Shown here: positions 1 through 8,868 of the stretch, piece after piece
How positions within the stretch are numbered: position 1 is the stretch's first letter
Layout: every line of letters starts with the position of its first letter
Assembly (NCBI GenBank): GCA_014801985.1
Contig: JAAVDD010000003.1
Location: 28,653 to 73,697, forward strand
Direction: 5' to 3'
Source of the DNA: Bacteroides sp.
Lineage (GTDB): Bacteria > Bacteroidota > Bacteroidia > Bacteroidales > Muribaculaceae
DNA: 45,045 bases
The notes under the pieces: model-generated
Database searches by the model: none
Seen by the model: the letters and a program-made list of their open reading frames with translations, nothing else
Told to the model about the DNA's origin: nothing
Made by a program: the position numbers and the translations under genes

Positions 1-1480
1 CGGCAAGGGTGATCACACGGTAATCACGCGGCTCACCGCGTTTCTCACCATGACGGATATAGTCGCGGTCCTGGATGGTTGATATGGTCGGGGCATAGGT
101 GGAAGGACGCCCGATTCCGAGATCCTCCATCTTCTTCACAAGGGTTGCTTCCGTGTAGCGTGCCGGTGGAAGGGTGAATCTTTCGGTGGCCACAATCTCC
201 TTCTCCTTCAGCATATCTCCGCGTTCCACTTTCGGCAGCATTCCGGCAGCATCCGAGGAATCGGCACCGTATGCCTTCATGAAACCCTCGAAAGCTATCA
301 CCTCCCCTTCGGCACGGAATTCCTCTCCGGTGCCTTTCCCATTCTTGCGCACCTCGATGTCGACGTTTGTCTTTTCGATTATGGCATCACTCATCTGAGA
401 GGCCACGGCGCGTTTCCATATAAGGTCGTATAGCTTGCGCTCGCGGTCGTCGCCGGGAATATCTCTCTGTGAGATATAGGTGGGGCGTATTGCTTCATGC
501 GCTTCTTGTGCGCCCTTGGAGTGGGTGTGGAAATGGCGTTCCTTATGGAAAATGGGGCCGTAGTCTTCCTCCACCACGCTTTTGATGTCGCGGATGGCGA
601 GCGCTGAGAGATTAGTGGAGTCGGTACGCATATATGTTATGCGTCCCTCTTCATATAGCTTCTGGGCGGTACGCATGGTCTGCTTCACCGAGAAACCGAG
701 ACGTTTGCCGGCTTCCTGCTGGAGAGTGGAGGTGGTGAAAGGAGGCGCAGGCTGACGTTTAACAGGTTTTACCTGCACGTCGGCCACCTGAAATTCCGCA
801 CCGCGACAATCCTCAAGGAAGCGCAAGGCTGTCTCCTGATTGTCGAGGCGATGCTTCAGTTCGGCTTTCATCTCCGCTCCGGAGGGGGTGTTGAAACGTC
901 CGTTTATTCTCCAGAAAGGTTCCGGAGTGAAAGCGTCTATCTCCTTCTCGCGCTCGCAGATGAGTCTTACGGCCACACTCTGGACACGTCCTGCCGAAAG
1001 CGCAGGCTTTATTTTCTTCCAAAGCACCGGTGAGAGCTCAAAACCGACAATACGGTCGAGTACGCGGCGTGCCTGTTGAGCGTTTACGCGATCAAGGTCG
1101 ATATGCCGTGGATTGGCGATAGCCTCAAGTATGGCAGGCTTTGTGATTTCATGAAACACGATGCGGTTGGTCTTTGCCGGGTCGAGTCCCAGCACCTCCG
1201 CGAGATGCCAGGCTATAGCCTCTCCTTCGCGGTCTTCATCGGAAGCGAGCCATACGGTGTCGGCCTTTGCAGCCTCCGTCTTGAGGGCGCGGACCACATC
1301 CTTCTTCTCGGCCGGGACTTCATAGATTGGAGAGAAATCCTTATCGATTTCAACGCTCATCCCCTTCGACTTAAGGTCGCGGATATGGCCGACACTCGAC
1401 ATCACCTTGAAGTCGGGGCCTAAAAACTTCTCAATCGTCTTCGCCTTCGCGGGCGACTCAACTATCACCAGATTCTTCAC
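1..1480 (-). CDS. topA: DNA topoisomerase I, N-terminal part (runs off left edge)
   Basis: Type IA topoisomerase that relaxes negatively supercoiled DNA by a transient 5'-phosphotyrosine break. The 493 codons present begin with the Toprim start VIVESPAKAKTIEKFLG. The active-site block ITYMRTDSTNLS has its catalytic Tyr at residue 283 (codon at 632-634), and HEAIRPT and the GIGRPSTYAPTI motif of the central domains follow. The C-terminal part lies beyond base 1. The start is GTG at 1478-1480: an in-frame TAG lies two codons upstream and no ATG is available, so GTG is the only sensible choice. The gene begins 21 bp after the folD stop with no clear Shine-Dalgarno sequence, which suggests co-transcription with folD. 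The identity is safe; the full length cannot be judged here. Confidence 0.95.
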   Translation of the reverse strand, partial: MKNLVIVESPAKAKTIEKFLGPDFKVMSSVGHIRDLKSKGMSVEIDKDFSPIYEVPAEKKDVVRALKTEAAKADTVWLASDEDREGEAIAWHLAEVLGLDPAKTNRIVFHEITKPAILEAIANPRHIDLDRVNAQQARRVLDRIVGFELSPVLWKKIKPALSAGRVQSVAVRLICEREKEIDAFTPEPFWRINGRFNTPSGAEMKAELKHRLDNQETALRFLEDCRGAEFQVADVQVKPVKRQPAPPFTTSTLQQEAGKRLGFSVKQTMRTAQKLYEEGRITYMRTDSTNLSALAIRDIKSVVEEDYGPIFHKERHFHTHSKGAQEAHEAIRPTYISQRDIPGDDRERKLYDLIWKRAVASQMSDAIIEKTNVDIEVRKNGKGTGEEFRAEGEVIAFEGFMKAYGADSSDAAGMLPKVERGDMLKEKEIVATERFTLPPARYTEATLVKKMEDLGIGRPSTYAPTISTIQDRDYIRHGEKRGEPRDYRVITLA

Positions 1481-1501
1481 TTCTATCTAATTAGATGGTT
1501 G

Positions 1502-2374
1502 TTATAACCCTTTCTTCGCTTTAAGGGTGTTCATCATGAGGGAGCAGATGGTCATCGGTCCGACACCACCGGGAACGGGCGTGATGAACTCACATTTTGG
1601 AGCTACATTGTCGAAATCCACATCTCCGCGCAGACGCCATCCCGATTTGCGTGTTGAATCGGGTACGCGTGTAGTGCCGACATCGATTACCGTTGCGCCG
1701 GGCTTAACCATATCCTCAGTGACGAAGCCGGGTGAGCCGAGGGCAGCGACGATTATGTCGGCCTCGCGGCAGATCTCCTTAATGTCGGGAGTGGCGGAAT
1801 GGCAGACGGTCACTGTGCAGTTGCCCGGATTGCTCTTCTGCATGAGGAGAGTGGCCATCGGTTTGCCGACGATATTGCTTCGTCCGAGCACAACGGCACG
1901 CTTCCCTTTAGTTTCAACACCGTAACGGCGTAGAAGTTCCATAATGCCGGCCGGAGTTGCGGAAACGAAGCCCGGAAGACCGATCGACATATTCCCTACA
2001 TTGATGGGGTGGAAGCCGTCGACATCCTTGGAGGGGTCTATGGCGCGGATGATCCTCTGCTCATCTATATGGCGCGGGAGGGGAAGCTGCACGATGAAGC
2101 CATCGATTTCAGGATTCTCGTTGAGTTTCTTTATCTCTTCAAGAAGACGCTCTTCAGTGACGTCATCCTCGAATCGGATGAGAGAGCTTTCAAAGCCACA
2201 CTCGGCGCAAGCCTTTACTTTATTTGCCACGTATGTCTCGGATCCGCCGTCGTGTCCCACGAGTATGGCGGCGAGATGAGGGGCGCGCTCACCGCGGGCA
2301 GTCATCTCCTTAACTTCCGCTGCAATCTCCTGCTTGATCTCGGCAGCGGTCTTTTTACCGTCGATTAATGTCAT
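1502..2374 (-). CDS. folD: Bifunctional methylenetetrahydrofolate dehydrogenase / methenyltetrahydrofolate cyclohydrolase
   Basis: Interconverts 5,10-methylene-THF, 5,10-methenyl-THF and 10-formyl-THF with NADP, supplying one-carbon units for purine and formyl-Met synthesis in the cytosol. The protein is 290 residues, the usual FolD size. Visible are the catalytic YxxxK (YVANK, residues 48-52), the [11 protein letters not shown] substrate motif, the Rossmann segment [17 protein letters not shown], and the C-terminal PGGVGPMT signature. It is the first gene of a probable folD-topA unit. A candidate promoter lies at 2461-2487. Nothing is missing or odd. Confidence 0.97.
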   Translation of the reverse strand: MTLIDGKKTAAEIKQEIAAEVKEMTARGERAPHLAAILVGHDGGSETYVANKVKACAECGFESSLIRFEDDVTEERLLEEIKKLNENPEIDGFIVQLPLPRHIDEQRIIRAIDPSKDVDGFHPINVGNMSIGLPGFVSATPAGIMELLRRYGVETKGKRAVVLGRSNIVGKPMATLLMQKSNPGNCTVTVCHSATPDIKEICREADIIVAALGSPGFVTEDMVKPGATVIDVGTTRVPDSTRKSGWRLRGDVDFDNVAPKCEFITPVPGGVGPMTICSLMMNTLKAKKGL

Positions 2375-2460
2375 AATATAGAATTGTGATAGGATAACGG
2401 AATACCTCTTTTTCCTATGCTGTCATTTCCATTATCCATTAGATTTTATAATTCAAACAG

Positions 2461-2487
2461 CAAAATTAATAAAAAATTTCTTAACAA
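2461..2487 (-). promoter_or_regulatory. Candidate folD promoter
   Basis: On the minus strand TAATTTTG (2468-2461) matches the Bacteroidetes -7 element TAnnTTTG exactly. A TTG (2487-2485) lies 16 bases upstream, shorter than the usual 19-21, so the -33 box is doubtful. The resulting leader would be about 80 nt. The rest of 2375-2571 is AT-rich and shows nothing else apart from the weak hairpin at 2544-2560. Confidence 0.4.
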
Positions 2488-2543
2488 GCACAGATAAATT
2501 TCCGGCAGGTTGAATTTGGATTGTCACGTTCCGGGATTATGCC

Positions 2544-2560
2544 CCCGGTATAAAACCGGG
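2544..2560 (-). terminator. Weak hairpin downstream of comM
   Basis: CCCGGT and ACCGGG form a 6-bp stem with a 5-nt loop, 11 bases past the comM stop. No T-run follows on the minus strand, so this is at most a weak or factor-dependent terminator. Confidence 0.25.
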
Positions 2561-2571
2561 TGAGCGGATTA

Positions 2572-4164
2572 TCAGAATGTTGAGCCGTATGTGCCTCGGT
2601 CGAGGGCACGGTAGCTTATTGCCTCGGCGATATGGGAGACAGTGACCGGGCGCGCGGCGGCTTCCTCAATAGTGATGCCTGAGTCGGCGATGATCTCGAC
2701 GGCTGAATGCAGATCGGCAATCGTGCGGGCTACGCGCAAGATACGGTCGAAGGCACGGGCTGACATGTTGAGTTTCGTCATACGCTCCTTCATCTTGGCC
2801 ATTCCTTTTGCATCGGGCCATGCATATTGCTTCAGGAGGCGCGTATTCATCTGGGCATTGCAATGAATCCCCCTTTCCCCATTATAGCGGAACTGCTGGA
2901 TTTCACGCGTCTTCATCACTCTCTCCCGGATAGCTGCGCTTGCTTCCGAAGGTGCAGGGTCGGCCATATCATCAAAAGCCACAGGCTCGATTTCTATCTG
3001 TAGGTCGATGCGGTCGAGCAACGGGCCTGAAATTTTGTTTACATATTTGCTCACGGCTCCCGGAGTGCAGGTGCAGGGACGGGTGGGATGACCGTAATAT
3101 CCGCAGGGGCAGGGATTCATGGAAGCCACAAGCATGAAGCTCGAAGGATAGTTTACCGTGTATTTGGCACGCGCCACGGTGATGACCCTATCCTCCAATG
3201 GCTGTCTGAGCACTTCCAATACCTGACGGGAAAATTCAGGAAATTCATCGAGGAAAAGAACTCCGTTATGAGCGAGGCTTATTTCACCCGGCATAGGATT
3301 GGCGCCTCCTCCTACAAGTGCCACGGGGGAGACAGTGTGATGAGGAGTCCGGAATGGACGCATGGTCATAAGCATCGAACCTCTGGAGAGTTTGCCGGCC
3401 ACGGAATGAATTTTCGTGGTCTCAAGGGCCTCGGCCATGCTCAGTGGCGGAAGAATGGAGGGTAGACGTTTTGCCATCATCGATTTTCCCGCTCCCGGAG
3501 GGCCTACCATAATCACGTTGTGTCCTCCGGCACACGCTATTTCAAAGGCGCGTTTTACACTCTCCTGTCCTTTTACTTCAGAGAAATCATAATCGAAATC
3601 ACCTTGGGCGGCCAGAAACAGAGATCTGGTATCTATCTTTACAGGCTTAGAATCCGACTTCCCTTCCATGATTGCTATGGCTTCCTGAAGCGACTTCACT
3701 CCATAGACGTCAAGCCGATTGACTACTGCCGCTTCCGTGACATTCCCTTCCGGCACAATAAGGCTCTTTATTCCCATTTCGCGCGCTTTTATTGCAATTG
3801 GGAGCACTCCTTTCACAGGCAGCACGGAGCCGTCGAGGGATAGTTCGCCGGTGAGCATGAAGGTTTCGGGTGCCACGGGGCGTATGCATTCAGCGCAGGC
3901 CAGGATACCGATTGCCATGGGAAGGTCGTATTGCGCTCCCTCCTTCTTTATGTCGGCCGGGGCGAGATTGATTGTGAGTCGGTAGTGGGGGAATTCATAT
4001 CCTGAATGCCGGATTGCAGAGAGCATTCGTTCATAGCTCTCGCGGATGGCGGTGTCGGCCATACCCACGATGGTGAATCCGGCGCCTTTCCAGATTTCAG
4101 TCTCGATTGTGACAGGGAAGGCGTCTATGCCGTTGATGGCAGCGGAATATATCTTCGTGAGCAT
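2572..4164 (-). CDS. comM: YifB/ComM family Mg-chelatase-like AAA+ ATPase
   Basis: A 530-residue AAA+ protein of the Mg-chelatase-subunit/ComM family. In naturally transformable bacteria ComM is a hexameric helicase that promotes branch migration during recombination; the role in Bacteroidales is not established. The N-terminal Lon-S5-like domain spans roughly residues 20-140. The Walker A motif is GPPGAGKS (221-228) and Walker B is LFLDEFPEF, followed by the cysteine-containing NPCPCGYYG loop typical of the family. The C-terminal helical domain ends near YRALDR. It starts 11 bases after the stop of the upstream lipoprotein gene and is the last gene of the block that begins at 8123. The family is certain; the function is inferred. 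Confidence 0.93.
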   Translation of the reverse strand: MLTKIYSAAINGIDAFPVTIETEIWKGAGFTIVGMADTAIRESYERMLSAIRHSGYEFPHYRLTINLAPADIKKEGAQYDLPMAIGILACAECIRPVAPETFMLTGELSLDGSVLPVKGVLPIAIKAREMGIKSLIVPEGNVTEAAVVNRLDVYGVKSLQEAIAIMEGKSDSKPVKIDTRSLFLAAQGDFDYDFSEVKGQESVKRAFEIACAGGHNVIMVGPPGAGKSMMAKRLPSILPPLSMAEALETTKIHSVAGKLSRGSMLMTMRPFRTPHHTVSPVALVGGGANPMPGEISLAHNGVLFLDEFPEFSRQVLEVLRQPLEDRVITVARAKYTVNYPSSFMLVASMNPCPCGYYGHPTRPCTCTPGAVSKYVNKISGPLLDRIDLQIEIEPVAFDDMADPAPSEASAAIRERVMKTREIQQFRYNGERGIHCNAQMNTRLLKQYAWPDAKGMAKMKERMTKLNMSARAFDRILRVARTIADLHSAVEIIADSGITIEEAAARPVTVSHIAEAISYRALDRGTYGSTF

Positions 4165-4175
4165 GGCTTATGATT

Positions 4176-5216
4176 TTATTTGGTTTTTTCAGAGGGTACG
4201 GTCTTGGCAGATTTCTCCGGCTTATCCGTTTTCTCTTTCGTTTTCTCTTTCTTCTTCAAAGCCGGAAGAGTTATGATCATCGGTGTGCCCTCCACTCCGA
4301 GTGCACGTATGGCTGAATCGGCTTCGGCCACCGGATTCCAGCCGCGGATGGTATGCTTGAGGGAATCGCGTCCGAGCGGAGAGGCCCAGCTGATTGAATC
4401 CGGATCGAAGCAGATGTCGGCTATGATGAATGATGCTGAATCGGGATGCGACTTGCGCAAGGCACGCAGCGAGTCGATCATCTCACCGCGTTCCGAATCT
4501 GAATTGCGCCAGAAAAGGAGCACCACCGGGACTTCTCCCGAAACGATTGTATCGGCACCGTTGTCAAGAGATTTCACCACCAATTTATGTTTCTTCTTTA
4601 CGTCCACCTCTTCTATCGGAGTGTTGGTATATAGATCCGATCTTCCCGAAAGGGTGATCCATTTCTCTTTGGCGGCCTCCCCTTTCAGCGACTTCCATAG
4701 TTTAAGGAAGAGAGCATTCTCTTCACGTCTGTTGAATTCATAAAGAAGAAGGAGGGCAGAAAGCGGATTTGTGGGATTCTTCTTGACATACTTCTCTACT
4801 GCAGCATTGATTTTTTTGGCATCGCGCGACGAAAGCGAGGAGGCATTGTCGCGAGTCCAGCGGCTCCAATCTTCTGTGATGGGATTGCCGGATATACTCC
4901 AAGAGAATATATCGGCGTTTTCCCCGGTGATGATGATTTTATCGCCGCGCTCCACGTAGAAATAGATAGTGTTGATACCGGCTGAGAGAGAGACCACTGC
5001 CGGATCCACCGCCGGGAGTTCCGCCTTCCCTTTTCCAGCCTGCACCATTACTGCCGTCTCTATCCATTTCCCTTGATTGGGAGAGGCGGCGTAATAATTC
5101 AACGTATAGGCTGAATGCATCGCCTCCGGGAGTCGGAATTCCACGCTGAAACGAGGTTTGGAACATCCCGTGAGTATTAGAAGCGCCAGAAGAAGCGTCA
5201 AAAGTTTACCTTTCAT
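4176..5216 (-). CDS. Lipoprotein with DUF4369-like and degenerate thioredoxin-like domains
   Basis: A 346-residue predicted lipoprotein. A Lys start and hydrophobic segment lead to the lipobox LTGC at residues 15-18. Residues about 24-120 form a beta-rich region resembling DUF4369 domains found ahead of TlpA-type thiol-disulfide proteins in Bacteroidetes. The C-terminal half looks like a thioredoxin fold: VVLLFWRNSDSERGEM sits where the CXXC loop should be, and GTPMIITL supplies the cis-Pro strand. There is no cysteine in the active-site loop, so redox catalysis is unlikely. The last 30 residues are a Lys/Glu-rich tail. It lies 8 bases after manC and 11 before comM. The domain assignment is by eye; the function is unknown. 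Confidence 0.75.
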   Translation of the reverse strand: MKGKLLTLLLALLILTGCSKPRFSVEFRLPEAMHSAYTLNYYAASPNQGKWIETAVMVQAGKGKAELPAVDPAVVSLSAGINTIYFYVERGDKIIITGENADIFSWSISGNPITEDWSRWTRDNASSLSSRDAKKINAAVEKYVKKNPTNPLSALLLLYEFNRREENALFLKLWKSLKGEAAKEKWITLSGRSDLYTNTPIEEVDVKKKHKLVVKSLDNGADTIVSGEVPVVLLFWRNSDSERGEMIDSLRALRKSHPDSASFIIADICFDPDSISWASPLGRDSLKHTIRGWNPVAEADSAIRALGVEGTPMIITLPALKKKEKTKEKTDKPEKSAKTVPSEKTK

Positions 5217-5224
5217 ACGGTGTA

Positions 5225-6307
5225 TCAGATATAATCCTCCCCGAAGCGGGCACGGATATCATTGACCACCTGACGTATCTTCTGCTCTTCGGCCACGGGA
5301 TAAATGAGAAGGGCGTTGTCGTTCTCGGCCACGATATATCCTTCAAGTCCGGCTGCCACGATTATCTTGTCGCCGTTGACGGCAAACACGCTGTTGCGGC
5401 AATCATGGAGAAGTGCCTTGCATCCTTGAGTCACGTTCCCCTCGTGGTTCTTTGGGGAGGTTTCATACAGGGCTTTCCAGCTGCCAAGGTCGCTCCATCC
5501 GATATCCGCTGTCTTGACAAATACATTTGAGGCCTTCTCCATAATGGCATAGTCGATGCTTATCGAGGGAGAGGCGGGGAAGGCGGTGGCTATGAAGGAG
5601 TTTTCCTCCGGAGTGGCATAACTGCTGTCGCCGGCATCGAAGATGTTGGCTATTTCCGGCGCGTAACGGGCGAAAGCCTCCAGGATTGCGCGGCCCGACC
5701 ATAGGAACATACCCGAATTCCAATAAAATTCTCCACTCTCGACAAAGACCTTCGCCATTTCAAGATCGGGTTTCTCAGTGAATGATTTCACTTTACATAT
5801 ACCCGGAAAATCCTCCACGGGAGCTCCGAGCTGGATATAGCCGTAGCCGGTATGAGGGGATGTTGGTCGCAGTCCTATTGTAAGTAGACTTGGATTGCGT
5901 TCCACAAAAGTCTGTCCCTCCTCAAGCACTTCCCTGAAGGTTTCCTCCTTAAGGATAAGGTGGTCGGAAGGTAGGGTGACGATTGTTGCTTCCGGATCAA
6001 GAGCTGTTATATGATGAGCCGCCCAGCAGATGCAGGGAGCTGTGTTGCGTCGAGCCGGTTCAAGGAGTATGTTGCTCTCCTTGATTTCAGGTAGTTGCTC
6101 TCTTATAATGCCGGCATAGGCACTGTTGGTCACCAGTATGATGTTGTCTGCCGGTATGAGGGGAAGGATTCGATCCACTGTCATCTGCAGCAGCGAGCGG
6201 CCGGTGCCGAAGAAGTCAAGAAACTGTTTCGGACGGTCATTGCGGCTGAAGGGCCAGAAGCGGGAGCCCACGCCGCCACACATTATCACACAATATCTAT
6301 GGTTCAT
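5225..6307 (-). CDS. manC: Mannose-1-phosphate guanylyltransferase
   Basis: Makes GDP-mannose from GTP and mannose-1-phosphate, the donor for mannose and the precursor of GDP-fucose in surface glycans. The 360 residues begin with the nucleotidyltransferase signature CGGVGSRFWPFSRNDRPKQF (residues 10-29), followed by EPARRNTAPC, the PSDH metal motif, and SFTEKPD. The size fits the single-domain enzyme; the phosphomannose isomerase domain of bifunctional homologues is absent. It lies 25 bases after the Na/Pi transporter gene and 8 before the lipoprotein, so probably one transcript, although no functional link among them is obvious. Confidence 0.93.
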   Translation of the reverse strand: MNHRYCVIMCGGVGSRFWPFSRNDRPKQFLDFFGTGRSLLQMTVDRILPLIPADNIILVTNSAYAGIIREQLPEIKESNILLEPARRNTAPCICWAAHHITALDPEATIVTLPSDHLILKEETFREVLEEGQTFVERNPSLLTIGLRPTSPHTGYGYIQLGAPVEDFPGICKVKSFTEKPDLEMAKVFVESGEFYWNSGMFLWSGRAILEAFARYAPEIANIFDAGDSSYATPEENSFIATAFPASPSISIDYAIMEKASNVFVKTADIGWSDLGSWKALYETSPKNHEGNVTQGCKALLHDCRNSVFAVNGDKIIVAAGLEGYIVAENDNALLIYPVAEEQKIRQVVNDIRARFGEDYI

Positions 6308-6332
6308 TGTCTATCTCTATCGTTTAAAAAAA

Positions 6333-8123
6333 TCACTGAGCGGCTGCAGGCTTGAACTGATGCTTTACGCCTTCCACCACATTGATCATATAGTCGCCGA
6401 GCTTTTCTGCCTCGCCGATGAGGTCCATATAGAATATCCCCTCCTGATAGTCGTAGGTCTTGTTGTTGATGTTGAAGATATTCTCGTCGCGGAGCTTGTT
6501 GCGGAGGTTGTTGATTTCACGCTCGCGGTTGTAAGCCTTCACAACGAGGGCTCCATCGGGGGTCTCCATCTCCTTGAGGATATTAAGCATATTGGCCATT
6601 GCTTCGGTCACGAGGCTGAACATGGAATCTATTTCGTGGAGCACTGATTCATCGAATTTCACCTGAATCTGATTCTTGCGTCCGAGGGTCTTAGCCACAT
6701 TGAAACATCCGTCGGCGATGGATTCGATTTCGCTGATGATGCGTAGCATTCCGGCGATTCGCATCTTACCTTCAGGGGAGAGTCGGCCTTCCGATACTTT
6801 GTTAAGATATGTACCGATTTCAAATTCCATACGGTCGGAAATCTCCTCATATTTCTCGATACGGGAATATATCTTTGTATAGTCTTCGTCGGAGGGATCC
6901 TTATGTATAAGCTCACGTGCCATTCCAAGCATACGGTCCACACGCTGTCCGTATAGATAGATCTCCTTCTGAGCCTGAGTGATGTTAAGCTCGGATGCGG
7001 AAAGTATTCCTCGACCGATGAACTTGAGCGAGAAATCCTCCTCTTCCTCCTTATGATGGGCCGGCATGATCCAGCAGACAATCTTCACGTAGAGTTTGGT
7101 GAACCATATCATGATCAGAAGGTTGATGGCGTTGAATACGGTAGGGAACATCGCCAGACCGAAGGCTATCGAACCTTGTGCAAGGGAAGTCAATCCCCCT
7201 TTGGGATCGATCAAGGTTGAATCCGCAAGACCAGCTTCCTGCGCTTTGCTGATGTCGAGGGGATTGAGACCGTTGCAGGCTTTGGTGATATCGCCGACGA
7301 GCTCCACAAATGGATGGAAGACACAGAGGGCGATGACCGAACCGAGCACGTTGAAGAGTACATGACCCATGGCAGTGCGCTTGGCGGCGAGGTTACCGCT
7401 TAGAGAAGCAAGCACCGGAGTGATTGTCGTACCGATGTTACCACCGAGGATTATCGCGCAACCCAGTTCGAAGGATATCCATCCTTGCGAACACATGATA
7501 AGGGTGATGGCGAAAGTGGCTGCCGAACTCTGGGCCACCATAGTGACCACAATACCAAGAACGAAGAAAATAAGGATTGATCCGACACCGAGTTGGGTAT
7601 AGTTGGTCACAAACTCCAGCATCTGGGGATTCTCCTGAAGATTGGGCACATAGCGGCTGATGAGGTCAAGACCCATGAAGAGGAAACAGAAACCGATGAG
7701 GAACTCACCGAAACTCTTGTATCCGCTCTTCTTCATGAAGAGCATGGGTACACCTATTGCCAGCAGAAGAATACTATAGTCGGAAATGCTGACTTCAAAT
7801 GAGAATGCGGAGATGATCCAAGTGGTGACCGTGGTGCCGACGTTTGCTCCGAATATCACGGCCATGGCTTGCTGGAGAGTCATGAGGCCGGCGTTCACGA
7901 AGCTGACCACCATCACTGTCGAGGCACTCGAGCTCTGAATAAGAGCTGTGATCACGATACCTGTTACCACACCCGTCACACGGTTGCGAGTCATTGCCCC
8001 TAATATATTGCGGAGTCTGTCGCCCGCCACTTTCTGCAATCCCTCACTCATTACCTTCATACCATAGAGGAACAGACAGACTGCTCCCAAAAGGCTTATG
8101 AAGTCGATTATACTATAATTCAT
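6333..8123 (-). CDS. Na+/phosphate cotransporter family protein with PhoU-like C-terminus
   Basis: A 596-residue inner-membrane protein of the NptA/PNaS family, expected to couple phosphate import (or export) to sodium. The N-terminal two-thirds has two inverted repeats carrying the family hallmark: QSSSASTVMVVSF near residue 63 and QSSAATFAITL near residue 200, each followed by a GANVGTT or GGNIGTT motif. From about residue 385 a soluble helical region with PhoU-like character follows, ending near the stop. It is the promoter-proximal gene of the minus-strand block down to comM and is divergent from folA. No defect is visible. Confidence 0.92.
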   Translation of the reverse strand: MNYSIIDFISLLGAVCLFLYGMKVMSEGLQKVAGDRLRNILGAMTRNRVTGVVTGIVITALIQSSSASTVMVVSFVNAGLMTLQQAMAVIFGANVGTTVTTWIISAFSFEVSISDYSILLLAIGVPMLFMKKSGYKSFGEFLIGFCFLFMGLDLISRYVPNLQENPQMLEFVTNYTQLGVGSILIFFVLGIVVTMVAQSSAATFAITLIMCSQGWISFELGCAIILGGNIGTTITPVLASLSGNLAAKRTAMGHVLFNVLGSVIALCVFHPFVELVGDITKACNGLNPLDISKAQEAGLADSTLIDPKGGLTSLAQGSIAFGLAMFPTVFNAINLLIMIWFTKLYVKIVCWIMPAHHKEEEEDFSLKFIGRGILSASELNITQAQKEIYLYGQRVDRMLGMARELIHKDPSDEDYTKIYSRIEKYEEISDRMEFEIGTYLNKVSEGRLSPEGKMRIAGMLRIISEIESIADGCFNVAKTLGRKNQIQVKFDESVLHEIDSMFSLVTEAMANMLNILKEMETPDGALVVKAYNREREINNLRNKLRDENIFNINNKTYDYQEGIFYMDLIGEAEKLGDYMINVVEGVKHQFKPAAAQ

Positions 8124-8211
8124 CTATTTATAATTTTGGTGAACATCCTTATTCATGGTATCCGGAGCTGCAGCCCGTACCGGAAAGAGCGATTGAAATC
8201 TTCTCTTACCA

Positions 8212-8219
8212 CAAAATTA
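8212..8219 (-). promoter_or_regulatory. Candidate -7 element for the Na/Pi transporter gene
   Basis: TAATTTTG on the minus strand matches TAnnTTTG, about 88 bases upstream of the start codon. I see no -33 TTTG at the right distance. A plus-strand TAATTTTG (8131-8138) and a near match TAACTTTA (8233-8240), either of which could serve folA, lie in the same 157-bp divergent region. Confidence 0.3.
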
Positions 8220-8280
8220 GGGAAATTTTTATTAACTTTACGAAGAATCAGCGAAATTTATTAAAAAAGAATTACATTTT

Positions 8281-8868
8281 ATGGAAACATCGATTCTCTT
8301 TCCGTCGGATCCGGACAAAATTTCGGAGAAAGATCATCTTCAGCTTCATCCCTTCTCGATATATAATTCGAGCACGTCGCGCGGACGTGAGTTGAGGGCT
8401 ATTGTGGCGATGAACAGAGAGGGCGTAATCGGGAAAGATGGCGACCTTCCTTGGCATCTTCCCGAAGATTTGCGGCATTTCAAGGAATTGACGATGGGAC
8501 ATCCTGTGATAATGGGACGCAAAACATGGGAGTCGCTTCCTAAAAGACCCTTACCGGGGAGAAGGAACATAGTGGTGTCGCGTAATCCCGATTTCCATGC
8601 CGAGGGTGCCGAGGTGTTTCCCTCTATTGAGGAAGCTGTGGAGGCCTGTCGTGAGGTTCCATTTATCATAGGTGGAGAACAGATCTACCGTGCGGCTTTA
8701 CCATTCTGTACCCGTATATTCATCACCGAGGTGGATGCGGAGGTGGAGGGTGCCGATGCATTCTTCCCTCCCCTACCCTCTCAGGACTGGGATGAAACGG
8801 AGCGCGGAGAGGAGATGGTGTCCAAAACAGGAATGAGATATAGGTTTGTCACCAAGATAAAGAAATGA
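8281..8868 (+). CDS. folA: Dihydrofolate reductase with N-terminal extension
   Basis: Reduces dihydrofolate to tetrahydrofolate with NADPH. The catalytic core starts at RAIVAMNREGVIGKDGDLPW near residue 38 and contains the WHLPEDL substrate loop with the conserved acidic residue, GRKTWESLP, and IIGGEQIYRAAL. The core is of ordinary length (about 158 residues), but the first ATG adds about 37 mostly polar residues with no match to the family. No in-frame ATG lies between 8281 and the core, so the alternatives are a TTG near 8391 or the extended protein. The stop overlaps the next gene's start as ATGA, indicating translational coupling. The identity is certain; the start is less so. Confidence 0.93.
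   Translation: METSILFPSDPDKISEKDHLQLHPFSIYNSSTSRGRELRAIVAMNREGVIGKDGDLPWHLPEDLRHFKELTMGHPVIMGRKTWESLPKRPLPGRRNIVVSRNPDFHAEGAEVFPSIEEAVEACREVPFIIGGEQIYRAALPFCTRIFITEVDAEVEGADAFFPPLPSQDWDETERGEEMVSKTGMRYRFVTKIKK

Noticed and set aside
8131..8138. TAATTTTG on the plus strand as the main folA promoter
   Set aside because: The -7 match is good, but there is no -33 element at the right spacing and it would produce a 135-nt leader; not strong enough to list separately.
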